The position numbers and the translations under genes were made by a program. DNA of 64,000 bases from Streptomyces sp. yr375. GTDB taxonomy: Bacteria; Actinomycetota; Actinomycetes; Streptomycetales; Streptomycetaceae. The stretch lies in assembly GCF_900110755.1 (NCBI RefSeq), contig NZ_FOFF01000002.1, positions 310,001-374,000 on the forward strand. The letters are read 5' to 3'. The notes beneath the pieces were generated by a model. It was not told the origin of the DNA, searched no databases, and saw only the letters and a list, made by a program, of their open reading frames with translations. Shown piece after piece: positions 23,753 to 32,507 of this stretch (positions are counted from its first letter, which is position 1; every line of letters begins with the position of its first letter).

Positions 23753-24589
23753 TCAGGTGGCCTGGACTCCGGCTGCCTTCGCTGCCTCCGAATCCGCTAC
23801 GACAGTATCTCCGGCCTCGTCGATGGTGAGCGCGCCGGTCATGATGGCGACGACCTCGGCCATGGAGTAGTCGGAGGGCTTGATCAGGGCGCCGCGCCGG
23901 CCGAGGCGGTGGACGTGGATCCGGTCGGCGATCTCGAAGACGTGCGGCATGTTGTGGCTGATCAGGACGACCGGCATGCCCTTGTCGCGGACCCGGCGGA
24001 TCAGGTCCAGGACCTGGCCGGACTCCTTGACGCCGAGGGCGGCGGTGGGTTCGTCCATGACGACGACGGAGCGCGCCCAGGCGACGGAACGGGCGACCGC
24101 GACGGCCTGCCGCTGTCCGCCGGACAGCGTCTCCACCGACTGCGTCAGCGAGCGCAGGCCGATCTTCAGGTCGGCCATGTGCTCGGCGGCCTCCTGACGC
24201 ATGCGCTTCTTGTCCAGCATGCGGAAGACATTCCCGAGGACACCGGGGCGGCGCAGCTCGCGGCCGAGGAACATGTTCGACGCGATGTCCATGGAGGCGG
24301 CCACGGCGAGGTCCTGATAGACCGTCTCGATGCCGTGGGCGCGTGCGCTCTGCGGGCCGGAGAAGGCGATGGGCTCGCCGTTCAGCCGTATCTCGCCCGC
24401 GTCGGGGACCACCGCGCCGGTGAGAGCCTTGATCAGGCTGGTCTTGCCGGCGCCGTTGTCGCCGATGACGGCGAGGACCTCGCCGGGCAGCAGGTCGAAG
24501 TCGGCGCCGTCGATGGCGGTGACCTGGCCGTACCGCTTGATCAGACCGCGGGCCTGCAGCACGGGCGTGGGGGAGGAGGTGGCGGTCAT
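23753..24589 (-). CDS. Sugar ABC importer ATPase (FrcA-like)
   Basis: The 278-residue ATPase contains one nucleotide-binding domain: Walker A GDNGAGKTS, Q-loop VYQDL, signature LSGGQRQ, Walker B VVVMDEP and the switch histidine in ISHN. Ribose-type importers often have two fused ATPase domains (about 500 residues). The single-domain length agrees with FrcA-like fructose importers. The start at 24589 overlaps the permease stop by 4 bp. It would energise uptake by the permease at 24586-25581 together with the binding lipoprotein at 25737-26753. Confidence 0.9.
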   Translation of the reverse strand: MTATSSPTPVLQARGLIKRYGQVTAIDGADFDLLPGEVLAVIGDNGAGKTSLIKALTGAVVPDAGEIRLNGEPIAFSGPQSARAHGIETVYQDLAVAASMDIASNMFLGRELRRPGVLGNVFRMLDKKRMRQEAAEHMADLKIGLRSLTQSVETLSGGQRQAVAVARSVAWARSVVVMDEPTAALGVKESGQVLDLIRRVRDKGMPVVLISHNMPHVFEIADRIHVHRLGRRGALIKPSDYSMAEVVAIMTGALTIDEAGDTVVADSEAAKAAGVQAT

Positions 24590-25581
24590 CGGGCCTTCTT
24601 CCGGGAGATCTGGTCGACGGTCACCGCGAGGATCACCAGGACGCCGGTGATCAGGGTCTGGTAGATGGAGGCGACGCCCATCAGTTGGAGGCCGTTGCGG
24701 AACACGCCGACGATGAGGACGCCGATGAAGGTGCCCAGGACCGAGCCGCGGCCGCCGAAGAGGCTCGTGCCGCCGAGGACGACGGCGGTGATGCTGTCGA
24801 GGTTGTCGGTCTGCCCGGCCTGCGGGTCGCCGACTCCGGTGCGGGAGATGAGCAGCAGGGCGGCGACGCCGTACAGCAGACCGGCCACGGTGTAGATGCC
24901 GATGGTCAGGCGGGAGGTGCGGATGCCGTTCAGCCGGGCGGCCTCGGCGCTGTTGCCCAGGGCGTAGACATGGCGGCCCCAGCCGGTGCTGCTCAGCGCG
25001 TAGGCGAGGAGGAGGAACAGGGCGATGGTGACCAGCGAGCCGTAGGTGATGTCGGTGTGGCCGAGCGGGAAGGTCTCCCCGAGGGCCGTCAGCGAGCCGG
25101 GCAGGCTGGTGACGGTCTGCTCCTCGGAGTAGATGTGCGTCAGCGCGAACGCCACGTTGAGCATGCCCAGGGTCACGATGAACGGCGGCAGCGGGATCTT
25201 CTGCACCAGAAGCCCGTTGAGCAGGCCGAACCCGCCGCACACGGCCAGCCCCAGCGCGATCGCGACGAGCGGTGGCACGGAGCCCTCGGCCGCCATCTTG
25301 GCGATCACGATGCTGCCGAACGCCATCACCGCCCCGCACGACAGGTCGATCCCCGCCGTCAGGATGATCAGGGTCTGTCCGATGGCGAGGGTGCCGACGA
25401 CCATGACCTGCTGCACGATCAGCGAGAAGTTGCCGCCGGTCAGGAACTGATCGGTCGAGAAGGCGAAGAAGGCGCAGGCCAGGAGGAGGGCGGCCAGAGG
25501 TCCGGTGGTCGGCGCCGTGAGCAGTCTGCGGGCCGCGCTCGGTGCTGTGAGCTCGGCGTACGGCGTGGTCGTGGCTGTCAT
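24586..25581 (-). CDS. Sugar ABC importer permease (FrcC/RbsC-like)
   Basis: The 331-residue integral membrane protein has about ten hydrophobic segments and the RbsC-family signatures TLIILTAGIDLSCGAVMAF and LGNSAEAARLNGI. TSLFGGRGSVLGTFIGVL lies near the end. The ATG at 25581 is chosen because upstream codons are outside the family. A nested stem-loop lies between the binding-protein stop and this start, which may keep the binding protein more abundant than the permease. It works with the ATPase that overlaps its 3' end. Confidence 0.92.
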   Translation of the reverse strand: MTATTTPYAELTAPSAARRLLTAPTTGPLAALLLACAFFAFSTDQFLTGGNFSLIVQQVMVVGTLAIGQTLIILTAGIDLSCGAVMAFGSIVIAKMAAEGSVPPLVAIALGLAVCGGFGLLNGLLVQKIPLPPFIVTLGMLNVAFALTHIYSEEQTVTSLPGSLTALGETFPLGHTDITYGSLVTIALFLLLAYALSSTGWGRHVYALGNSAEAARLNGIRTSRLTIGIYTVAGLLYGVAALLLISRTGVGDPQAGQTDNLDSITAVVLGGTSLFGGRGSVLGTFIGVLIVGVFRNGLQLMGVASIYQTLITGVLVILAVTVDQISRKKAR

Positions 25582-25653
25582 GCGAAATCCTTGTCGGAAG
25601 ACAGATGTCCTTGTCGGAGGACGAGGGCACAAGCCCCGCCGCCGGGACAAGGA

Positions 25654-25689
25654 GGGCGGTCGACCCTGGCTGGGGAGGGTGGGCCGCCC
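25654..25689 (-). promoter_or_regulatory. Intercistronic stem-loop in the sugar importer operon
   Basis: A nested hairpin: outer arms GGGCGG and CCGCCC, inner arms ACCCT and AGGGT. It sits in the 155-bp gap between the binding-protein and permease genes. Such elements commonly stabilise the binding-protein part of the mRNA or partly end transcription. Confidence 0.45.
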
Positions 25690-25736
25690 GCCCCGCTGAA
25701 GGGGAGCGGCGGTGTCGTACGGTCCTGAGGTGCGGC

Positions 25737-26753
25737 TCAGCCCCAGCAGTTCGCCAGGCCGTAGGCGGTGTCCTTGGAGGTGACCCCGGCCTGCACCTTG
25801 TCGGTGATCAGGGTGACGCCGGTGTCGGTGTAACCGGACGCCTTCTTGCCGCCCTTGGCGTACGTCACGACGGCCTTCACGCCCTCGGCGGCCATCTTCA
25901 GCGGGTACTGCTGCGAAGTCGCGGCGATCTTGCCGTCCTTGACGGCCTGGGTGCCGGTGCAGCCGCCGTCGACGGAGACGATCAGGACGTCCTTCTCCCG
26001 GCCCTTGGCCTTCAGTGCGGTGTACGCGCCCAGCGCGGCCGGTTCGTTGATGGTGTAGACGACGTTGATGCCGGGCGCCTTCTGCAGGCAGTTCTCCATC
26101 GCCGTCTGGCCCTTGGCCTGGTCGCCGCCGGTGTCCTGAGCGCACACGACGTCCTTGTCGGTGGCGCCGAAGCCCTTCAGGAAGCCGTTGTGGCGCTGGA
26201 CGCCGACGGAGACGCCCGGCGCCAGGTCGAGGGCGGCTATCTTCGCCGTCTTGCCCTTCATGGCCGCCTTGGCGTACTCGCCGATCAGCTCGCCGGCCTT
26301 GAGGTTGTCGGTGGCGAAGAGGGCGTCGACCGCGCTCTGCGGGTCGGTCGGGGTGTCCAGGGCGATGACCAGGACACCCTTGGCGCGGGCCTTCTGGATC
26401 GCGGGCACGATCGCCTTGGAGTCGCTCGGGGTGATCAGGATGCCCTTCACCCCGGCGGCGACCATGTTCTCGATGGCGGTGACCTGCCCGGCGTTGTCCC
26501 CGTCGAACTTGCCCGCCGCGGTGGACAGTTGGGCGCCGTTCTCCTTGGCGGCCTTCTCCGCGCCCTCCTTCATCTTCACGAAGAACGGGTTGGTGTCGGT
26601 CTTGGTGATCAGACCGACCTTGACGCCGCCCGAGTCGGAGCTCGTGGAACCGGAACCGGAGCCGGACCCGCAGGCCGTCAGGGTGAGGGCCGCGACGCCC
26701 GTGACCGCGGCGACTCTGAGGAGGGAGGAGGAGAGGCGAGTGGTGCGAGACAT
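25737..26753 (-). CDS. Sugar-binding lipoprotein of the ABC importer (FrcB-like)
   Basis: The 338-residue protein has a lipoprotein signal ending in LTLTACGSG (lipobox LTAC), a Ser/Gly linker and then a type 1 periplasmic binding fold: [39 protein letters not shown]. These match the fructose/ribose-binding branch. ATG 26753 with AGGAGT upstream is preferred over a GTG-type extension at 26804. The promoter region, shared with the divergent kinase gene, contains two LacI-type operators. It should sit on the outer face of the membrane and deliver sugar to the permease. Confidence 0.92.
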   Translation of the reverse strand: MSRTTRLSSSLLRVAAVTGVAALTLTACGSGSGSGSTSSDSGGVKVGLITKTDTNPFFVKMKEGAEKAAKENGAQLSTAAGKFDGDNAGQVTAIENMVAAGVKGILITPSDSKAIVPAIQKARAKGVLVIALDTPTDPQSAVDALFATDNLKAGELIGEYAKAAMKGKTAKIAALDLAPGVSVGVQRHNGFLKGFGATDKDVVCAQDTGGDQAKGQTAMENCLQKAPGINVVYTINEPAALGAYTALKAKGREKDVLIVSVDGGCTGTQAVKDGKIAATSQQYPLKMAAEGVKAVVTYAKGGKKASGYTDTGVTLITDKVQAGVTSKDTAYGLANCWG

Positions 26754-26814
26754 GATCGACTCCTGTGGGATATAGCGAGCGGCACGGGTTGGGATCTGGA
26801 GCACGCCGCCCGGG

Positions 26815-26844
26815 TGTCATCGTTGACTTATGTCATCGTTGACA
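26815..26844. promoter_or_regulatory. Two LacI-type operators in the divergent importer/kinase promoter
   Basis: TGTCATCGTTGACT (26815-26828) and TGTCATCGTTGACA (26831-26844) lie 16 bp apart. The second is an inverted repeat with perfect 5-bp arms TGTCA and TGACA around TCGT. The reverse complement TGTCAACGATGACA occurs again at 27999. Confidence 0.75.
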
Positions 26845-26954
26845 CCGCCTGGCGAGGATGATGGACTCCGGATCCCGGCAACGTCAATGCCTTCCACTTG
26901 TCACAAATCGGCAACGTCAGATCCCTTCCGATCCTCTTCGAGAGTGAGCACCCG

Positions 26955-27917
26955 ATGAGCCCTCGTCAGATCACCGTGCTGGGAGAGTGCGTCGCGGACG
27001 CCTTCACCGAACCGGCAGACGCCTCGAACGAACTCGTCCTGCGGGTGCTGCCGGGCGGCGGACCTGCGAATACGGCAGTGGCCCTGGCCCGCCTCGGCAC
27101 GTCGGCCCGCTTCCTCGCCCGGCTCTCCGGCGATGTGTTCGGCCGCCTGTTCCGGGCCCACCTGGAGGCGTCCGGCGTGGACCTGTCGAACGCCGTCGCT
27201 GCCGCCGAGCCCAGCACGCTGGCGGTGGCGGAGCTGGACGCCGCGGGGCAGGCCGCGTTCTCGTTCCACGCGCAGAACACGGCCGACTGGCAGTGGACCG
27301 CGGAGGAACTGGCGCAGGTCGATCTGTCCGGCACGGCCTGTGTGCACACCGGGTCGCTGGCGCTGGTCAGTGAGCCCGGCGGGGCGGTGGTGGAGGAGTT
27401 CCTGGCGACAGCGGGGCTGCGGGCCACCGTCAGCATCGACCCCAACGTGCGGCCGCTGCTGGTGCGCCCCGAGGTCTACCGCGCCCGGCTGGCGCACTGG
27501 TGCGCCCTCGCCGACATCCTGCGGCTGAGCGAGGACGACCTGGAACTCCTCCTGCCGGGCACCCCGCCCGAGGAGGCGTGCGACACCTGGCACGCCGCGG
27601 GGGCGCGGCTCGTCGTGATCACGCTCGGCGCGGGCGGCGCCCTGGCCTCGCTCGACGGCGAACGGGTGCACGTGCCCGCGGTGGCCACGCGGGTGGTCGA
27701 CACCGTCGGCGCGGGGGACTCCTTCACCGCCGGCCTGCTGCACCACCTCGGCGCCCTCGGACTCCTCGGTGGCCGACTCGCCGACCTCGGTCTCGACGAG
27801 GTCGCGGAAGCCTGCCGGTTCGGCGCCAGGGTCGCGGCCCTGACCTGCTCGGTCGCGGGTCCCAATCCGCCCTGGCGGGACCAGTTGGCGCAACTCACGG
27901 CCGCGGGCGGCGCCTGA
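26955..27917 (+). CDS. PfkB-family carbohydrate kinase (fructokinase-like)
   Basis: The 320-residue protein has the PfkB N-terminus VLGECVADAF with the di-glycine substrate motif LPGGGPANTAVALARLG. It has a central SIDPNVRP and the C-terminal ATP/anion-hole signature DTVGAGDSFTAGLL with the catalytic aspartate. It should phosphorylate the imported sugar, most likely fructose or a related hexose. It is divergent from the importer operon and shares its operators. ATG 26955 is preferred to an upstream GTG-type extension because it aligns with family starts and has GAGAGTGAG upstream. Confidence 0.9.
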   Translation: MSPRQITVLGECVADAFTEPADASNELVLRVLPGGGPANTAVALARLGTSARFLARLSGDVFGRLFRAHLEASGVDLSNAVAAAEPSTLAVAELDAAGQAAFSFHAQNTADWQWTAEELAQVDLSGTACVHTGSLALVSEPGGAVVEEFLATAGLRATVSIDPNVRPLLVRPEVYRARLAHWCALADILRLSEDDLELLLPGTPPEEACDTWHAAGARLVVITLGAGGALASLDGERVHVPAVATRVVDTVGAGDSFTAGLLHHLGALGLLGGRLADLGLDEVAEACRFGARVAALTCSVAGPNPPWRDQLAQLTAAGGA

Positions 27918-27998
27918 CGTTCGGGCGGGCCGCGCCGGGCGATCCCGCCCGAACCGTTGACGGACCGGCCGGATCTCGCCCATCATCGGGCCACTCGA

Positions 27999-28012
27999 TG
28001 TCAACGATGACA
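27999..28012. promoter_or_regulatory. Third LacI-type operator
   Basis: TGTCAACGATGACA is the exact reverse complement of the operator at 26831-26844. It lies about 110 bp before the monooxygenase-fold gene at 28121, adding that gene to the presumed LacI regulon. Confidence 0.75.
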
Positions 28013-28120
28013 CACCTGGTCGGGGGCGTGGACGACGACGCCGTCGGCCAGGGCCGTCACCCTGCTCGCCCACACGTGCCATCCACACGTGACATCCACA
28101 AGCGACAAGGACACGAGAAC

Positions 28121-28423
28121 GTGAAGAAGACCCTGCTCGCCGAGTTCACCGCCCGCGAGGGAACACAGGACGAGGTCGCCCGCCTGATCGGGGACTACGC
28201 CCTCAAGGTGCGCGCGGAAGAAGGCAACATCGCCTTCGACGTCTACACCAAGTCAGCCGACCCCCGCGCGTTCTGGATCTTCGAGGTGTACCAGGACGAG
28301 GACGCCTTCCAGGCACACCTGGAGGCCCCCTACGGGGGCCCTTTCAACGCCGCCCTCGTCCCGCTCATCGAAGAGGACGCCTCGGTGCTGACCTTCCTGA
28401 ACCCATCGCCCCCGACCTCCTGA
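28121..28423 (+). CDS. Antibiotic-biosynthesis-monooxygenase (ABM) fold protein
   Basis: The 100-residue protein is a typical single ABM/dimeric alpha-beta barrel: LLAEFTAREGTQDEVARLI, a helix, AEEGNIAFDVYTKSADPRAFWIFEVYQDEDAF and a C-terminal strand. Relatives are putative quinol monooxygenases, but the fold is also used by sugar mutarotases. The start GTG 28121 has AAGGA upstream. The LacI-type operator before it and its position after the PfkB kinase link it to sugar use; its actual reaction is not shown by the sequence. Confidence 0.85.
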   Translation: MKKTLLAEFTAREGTQDEVARLIGDYALKVRAEEGNIAFDVYTKSADPRAFWIFEVYQDEDAFQAHLEAPYGGPFNAALVPLIEEDASVLTFLNPSPPTS

Positions 28424-28473
28424 CAAACCGTGCGGAGTCCCCGCGCGGCCGATGCCGCGCATGACGCGACGCA

Positions 28474-28497
28474 CGTCCGCCGGCGCGCAGGCGGACG
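28474..28497. terminator. Hairpin between convergent genes
   Basis: Perfect 8-bp arms CGTCCGCC and GGCGGACG around an 8-nt loop, in the gap between the ABM gene and the convergent ABC exporter gene. Confidence 0.5.
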
Positions 28498-28522
28498 CCC
28501 GATGCGGGGCGGGCGCCGGGCA

Positions 28523-30463
28523 TCAGGCGGTCTCGCCGCTCATCCGTCGCTGCAAGTTCCACAGGGACTGGAAGAGCCCTGGTTCCTGGGTGAGTTGGGC
28601 GTACGTGCCTTCCTGCACGATCCGGCCCTCGTCCAGGACGACGATCCGGTCGGCGACAGCGACGTTGGTGAGCCGGTGCGTGATCAGCAGGACGGCGCGG
28701 TCCTTGGCCAGTTCACGAAGGCCGGAGAAGATCCGGTGCTCCGCGCGTGCGTCGAGGGCCGCCGTGGGTTCGTCCATCACCAGCAGCGCCGCCCGCCGGT
28801 GGAAGGCGCGGGTGAGCACCAGCCGCTGCCACTGGCCGCCGGAGAGCTGCTGACCGCCGAACCACTCGCTGGTCAGCAGAGTGTCCAGGCCGGAGCGGAG
28901 GTCGGGCAGCAGCTCCGCGGCGCCGGACGCCTCGCACGCGGCGAGCAGGGCCGCGTCGCCGGTGTCGCCCTGCCCGAAGGTGATGTTGTCGCGCATCGTC
29001 AGCGGGAGGTAGGTGAACTTCTGCGGGACCAGGGCGACGTGCCGCCACGCCTCCCAGGGATCCATGTCCACCGTTGCGGCGTGGTCCCAGGCCACCTCGC
29101 CCTCGGTGGGCAGCAGCAGTCCGGACAGCAAGCGGGAGAGGGTGGACTTGCCGGAGCCGTTCTCCCCGACCAGGGCCACGATCTCGCCGCGCCGCACTTG
29201 GAGGGACACGCCCGTGAGGCTGTTCTGCGGTGCGCCGTCGTAGCGGTAGGTGACGTCGCGGACCTCGAAGCGTTCCGGGACCGCGGGGAGGGCCGCGGTG
29301 CCGCGGGAGTCGGACATGGCCTGGCCGTGGGCGTTGTCGAGGAAGTTCTGCCAGTCCTGCACGTACCAGCCGGTGCGCACCAGGCGGGCCCCGCCGTTGA
29401 TGATGCCGCGCACGGAACCGGTGGCCGTCTGGAGAGCGAAGACCGCGCCCCCTCCGGCTGCCAGGCTCATGCGGCCGGAGGCGAGGAGCCACAGCAGTGC
29501 CGCCCACACCGCGCTCGAAGCCACCCCGCCGGCGACCGCCCCGGCCAGCCCCATCCACGCGCCCGTGTTCGCGGCCTTGCGCTCCGCCGCGTTGACGGAG
29601 GCGGCCAGCTTCCGGTACCGGCCGATCAGGAACGGGCCGGCCAGGCAGGCACGCATCTCCTCGCTGGACTCCATGTACGCCATGTGCCAGCGCAGCTTGC
29701 CCAGCATCCTGCGCCGCCCGGAGGTCTCCAGGCCGGCGAGGTAGATCACCCGTGCCGACCGGACGTAGGAGGCGGCCTGCGGCAGGCACGCGAGGAAGAG
29801 GAGGGGAAGGAGCAGCGGATGCAGAACGGTCAGGACGGCCGCGCCGGCCGTGAGCGTCGCGGTCGCCGCGAGCACGTCCTGCGCTTCTTCCACCAGGTCG
29901 GGGGTGACCTTGGCGCCGCGGTCGGCGATGTCGTAGGCGTCGTTGTAGCCGGGCTTGTTGTTCGCGGCCAGTTCCGCGCCGAGCGCGGCCTCGATCATCG
30001 TCAGCTCCGCCGCCCGGCCGAGAACCGGTCGCAGCCGCCCGGTCAGCCAGACGACCGTGATGCCCAGCAGCGCGCGCAGACCGGTGGCCGCGGCGATGAC
30101 GGACAGTTGCGGGGCGGCGTCCCACAGCCGCTCGGCGATGTCCCCCGAGGCGATCAGCGCGTTGATCGTTCCGGTGACGGCGAGGAGGCCAAGGGCCGCG
30201 AGGACACCGGTTCCGACCTGGCACGTCAGCAGCCCGATGGTCGCGCTCCGGTCGACTCGCCAGGCCATTTTCAGGGAACGCAGCACGAGCGCGGGCAGCC
30301 GCCGCGCCATGGTGCGGGTCGTCAGCAGCGACCCTGCCTGGAGCCGGGACTCATCCCGGTAGAGGAACTCCTCCTCTCGAACACCGGCTCCTTCCGACCC
30401 GTCGTCCCGCGCGGTGCCGTTCGGTGGCTGAGGCGGCTGTTCTTGTGTGATGGCCGAGGTCAT
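28523..30463 (-). CDS. ABC exporter, fused permease and ATPase
   Basis: The 646-residue protein starts at ATG 30463 with GGGGGA upstream. A 45-residue cytoplasmic N-terminus precedes an exporter-type membrane domain with several hydrophobic segments (ATIGLLTCQVGTGVLAALGL, GAAVLTVLHPLLLPLLFLA). The ATPase domain carries Walker A VGENGSGKST, signature LSGGQWQRL, Walker B LLVMDEPTAALD and the switch ITHR. Half-size exporters like this form homodimers or pair with another half. No partner gene, peptidase domain or biosynthetic gene adjoins, so the substrate is unknown; lipid, peptide or drug export are options. Confidence 0.9.
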   Translation of the reverse strand: MTSAITQEQPPQPPNGTARDDGSEGAGVREEEFLYRDESRLQAGSLLTTRTMARRLPALVLRSLKMAWRVDRSATIGLLTCQVGTGVLAALGLLAVTGTINALIASGDIAERLWDAAPQLSVIAAATGLRALLGITVVWLTGRLRPVLGRAAELTMIEAALGAELAANNKPGYNDAYDIADRGAKVTPDLVEEAQDVLAATATLTAGAAVLTVLHPLLLPLLFLACLPQAASYVRSARVIYLAGLETSGRRRMLGKLRWHMAYMESSEEMRACLAGPFLIGRYRKLAASVNAAERKAANTGAWMGLAGAVAGGVASSAVWAALLWLLASGRMSLAAGGGAVFALQTATGSVRGIINGGARLVRTGWYVQDWQNFLDNAHGQAMSDSRGTAALPAVPERFEVRDVTYRYDGAPQNSLTGVSLQVRRGEIVALVGENGSGKSTLSRLLSGLLLPTEGEVAWDHAATVDMDPWEAWRHVALVPQKFTYLPLTMRDNITFGQGDTGDAALLAACEASGAAELLPDLRSGLDTLLTSEWFGGQQLSGGQWQRLVLTRAFHRRAALLVMDEPTAALDARAEHRIFSGLRELAKDRAVLLITHRLTNVAVADRIVVLDEGRIVQEGTYAQLTQEPGLFQSLWNLQRRMSGETA

Positions 30464-30817
30464 CGTTCCCCCTAGGACGGTCGCTACGGCGGAGTCACGA
30501 GGACCAACGACCCCGCAGCAACTTCGAACACACGTCATTCGGACGCGCTCTGGAGCCCGCAATCGCGGGCGCGGGGGAGCACGCCGGGCCGCGAGCCCTG
30601 GTCCGACACAGGGCGACTGAGCATCCGGAATGGCCAAAACGCCGACATCGCCTTCACATGGAGCCGAACCGGAGGGACGCTGCGTGGGCCGGTCCGCCGA
30701 TCCGCCGATCCGCCGATCCGCCGGTCCGTCCGTCGCCCAGCGGATGACTGGCGCAGGGCGGTCGCGGTCGGCTGGCATTTCGGCGGCTGAGCGTCGGCGC
30801 GGTAGGACGAAGGGGCT
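30464..30817. other. Non-coding stretch upstream of the ABC exporter
   Basis: It holds the exporter promoter region and an 8-bp tandem repeat. Open frames here lack family features and ribosome binding sites. I see no gene. Confidence 0.5.
30691..30730 (+). repeat. Five tandem 8-bp units
   Basis: GGTCCGCC, three copies of GATCCGCC, then GGTCCGTC, in non-coding DNA. Confidence 0.85.
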
Positions 30818-31031
30818 TCAGCTCCAGACGTTCGCAGGCGCGTCGTCGATGTACGCCCATAACCGCACGCCCCCGGCAGGTTGCCACTCGCCCAGAACAA
30901 CCAGCCGCCACCGTCATGGAACTCGGCCGTCCGCCACCCGGAGCCGAAACGCGCCCCGCGCAGCGATCCAGCCGCCCTGGTGCCGCAAGTCCCCGAAGAT
31001 CAGCGGGGTGTTGCCGCTTCTCTACCTGTCT
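30818..31031 (-). pseudogene. Remnant of an unidentified gene
   Basis: On the minus strand one frame reads NTPLIFGDLRHQGGW, a stop codon at 30914-30916, then RWRLVVLGEWQPAGGVRLW and AYIDDAPANVWS before a final stop at 30818. The composition and the Trp-rich end look like real coding sequence interrupted by a TGA and cut at its 5' end by a TAG. The family is not recognised. Confidence 0.35.
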
Positions 31032-31145
31032 ACCTGCACGACTGCGCCCGCCGTCGCGGCATGCGCGCTTCCGTAATCCGCCCAGAGCCGATGCACAAAG
31101 GGCCGTGAACGCACCCCACCTCGTTAGCCTGCTGCCAGCCCCCTC

Positions 31146-31207
31146 AGAGGCAGAGGCAGAGGCAGAGGCCGGAGCGGAGACTCGGCAACAGGCCCGGCAA
31201 CAGGCCC
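31146..31207 (+). repeat. Tandem 6-bp and 12-bp repeats
   Basis: Four copies of AGAGGC (31146-31169) are followed by two copies of GGCAACAGGCCC (31184-31207), in non-coding DNA. The surrounding 31032-31332 shows no gene. Confidence 0.75.
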
Positions 31208-31332
31208 GGCGGGTTGGGCCGATGAGTCTGCCGGTTGCCTGAAGTCTTCCTTGTGACGGTCCCGCCCGTCGGCGGATCAGGAGAAAACGCCGGATCCCGG
31301 TGTGGTGTCACGCGGAAGAGATGGAGGCCAGG

Positions 31333-31917
31333 ATGGACAATCCGATTCGGCTGTACATGTCGATGTCGCTCGACGGCTATATCGCCGGCCCGGACGACCG
31401 GCCTGGTCAGGAGCTCGGACGCGACGGCGGACGGCTCTTCGACTGGCTCGACGACCGGGAGTCCGACGGTCCGAGCGGCCAGGTGTACCGCGAAGCGCTG
31501 GCGACCGGCGCGGTGATCTCCGGCCGTCGGACGTTCGAACTCGCCGGGCGCTGGCAGGGCGACCACCACGACGGCGTGCCGATCCTCGTCCTCACCCACC
31601 ACGTGGATGACGGGGACGTCCCACCCGGCCACGCGCGTTTCGTCACCGACGTCGAGGACTGCGCCCGTCAGGCCCGCGCAGCCGCAGGGGATCGGCCGGT
31701 CATGGTTCATGGTGCGGGCGCGGCCCAAGCGCTTCTGCGATCCGGGCAGGTCGACGAGATGGAGATCCACCTGATTCCGGTCCTCCTCGGGGACGGCCGA
31801 CGGCTGTTCGACCACCTGGGCAGTGATCACATCGAACTCGACCTCGTCCGACGGCTCGAGGACCGAGACGTCACGCACCTCCGCTACCGGGTGCGCCGAC
31901 CCGAGGAGGCCGCGTGA
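31333..31917 (+). CDS. Dihydrofolate-reductase-like (RibD C-terminal fold) protein
   Basis: The 194-residue protein has the family hallmarks: MSMSLDGYIAGPDD near the N-terminus, GAVISGRRTFELAGRW, PILVLTHHV, and the strand-helix MVHGAGAAQALLRSGQVDEMEIHLIPVLLGDG. Members bind NADPH but rarely act as housekeeping dihydrofolate reductase. ATG 31333 is preferred over ATG 31321 because the GGAG within ATGGAGG is well spaced. It overlaps the glyoxalase-fold gene by 4 bp (GTGA), so the two are co-translated. The biological substrate is unknown. Confidence 0.87.
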   Translation: MDNPIRLYMSMSLDGYIAGPDDRPGQELGRDGGRLFDWLDDRESDGPSGQVYREALATGAVISGRRTFELAGRWQGDHHDGVPILVLTHHVDDGDVPPGHARFVTDVEDCARQARAAAGDRPVMVHGAGAAQALLRSGQVDEMEIHLIPVLLGDGRRLFDHLGSDHIELDLVRRLEDRDVTHLRYRVRRPEEAA

Positions 31918-32327
31918 AGACGCTCTTCGTCTCCTACCGCGTCACCGACCTGGACCGCTCGCTCGGTTTCTACACCGCCTTGGGCTACGTCGAACTGGGC
32001 AGGGTCGAGAGCGCCGACGGGGCTCGCCTCACGATCCTCAAGTTCCCCGAAGAACCGGCCGCCTCGCTCGAACTGGTCCACCGCCCCGGCGACGGACCGG
32101 TCGACGTGGGCAGCGGTTTCGACCACCTCGCGATCCAGGTCGAAACGCTCGACACCACCCTGCGGACGCTGACCGAAGACGGCCTGGGACCCGAACCCCT
32201 CCAGTACCCGGGCGGCCCGCACGGCCCGAAGACGTCGTGGCTCACGGACCCGGACGGTTACCGGATCGAGTTGGTGGAGTGGCCGTTCGGACACCCCGAC
32301 GGCATCACGGCTGCGGACTTCACCTGA
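31914..32327 (+). CDS. VOC-family protein (glyoxalase/lactoylglutathione lyase-like)
   Basis: The 137-residue protein has two beta-alpha-beta-beta-beta modules: FVSYRVTDLDRSLGFYTALGY first, then the metal-site segment FDHLAIQVETLD and KTSWLTDPDGYRIELVEWP. The His and Glu placements match metal-binding VOC enzymes such as glyoxalase I. It starts at GTG 31914 inside the stop of the DHFR-like gene. Function beyond the family is not clear; detoxification of an aldehyde or antibiotic is typical. Confidence 0.88.
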   Translation: MKTLFVSYRVTDLDRSLGFYTALGYVELGRVESADGARLTILKFPEEPAASLELVHRPGDGPVDVGSGFDHLAIQVETLDTTLRTLTEDGLGPEPLQYPGGPHGPKTSWLTDPDGYRIELVEWPFGHPDGITAADFT

Positions 32328-32507
32328 GGCGGTCATGGCGACCTGCGGCGTGACGAAGCCCCCGGCATCGGTGCGGCTGCGGCGCAACGCGAGGGCGACA
32401 TCCCACCCTATCCACAGGTCCTGCCCACAGGTCTCGACGATTGCTCGGGACGGGGGACCGGGGGCGGGGGACCGAGAACCGTGGATGGGGCCGGGTCCGT
32501 CTGCGTC

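Noticed and set aside
30630..31076. 148-codon open frame on the plus strand
   Set aside because: It crosses an 8-bp tandem repeat, has no ribosome binding site and no recognisable domain.
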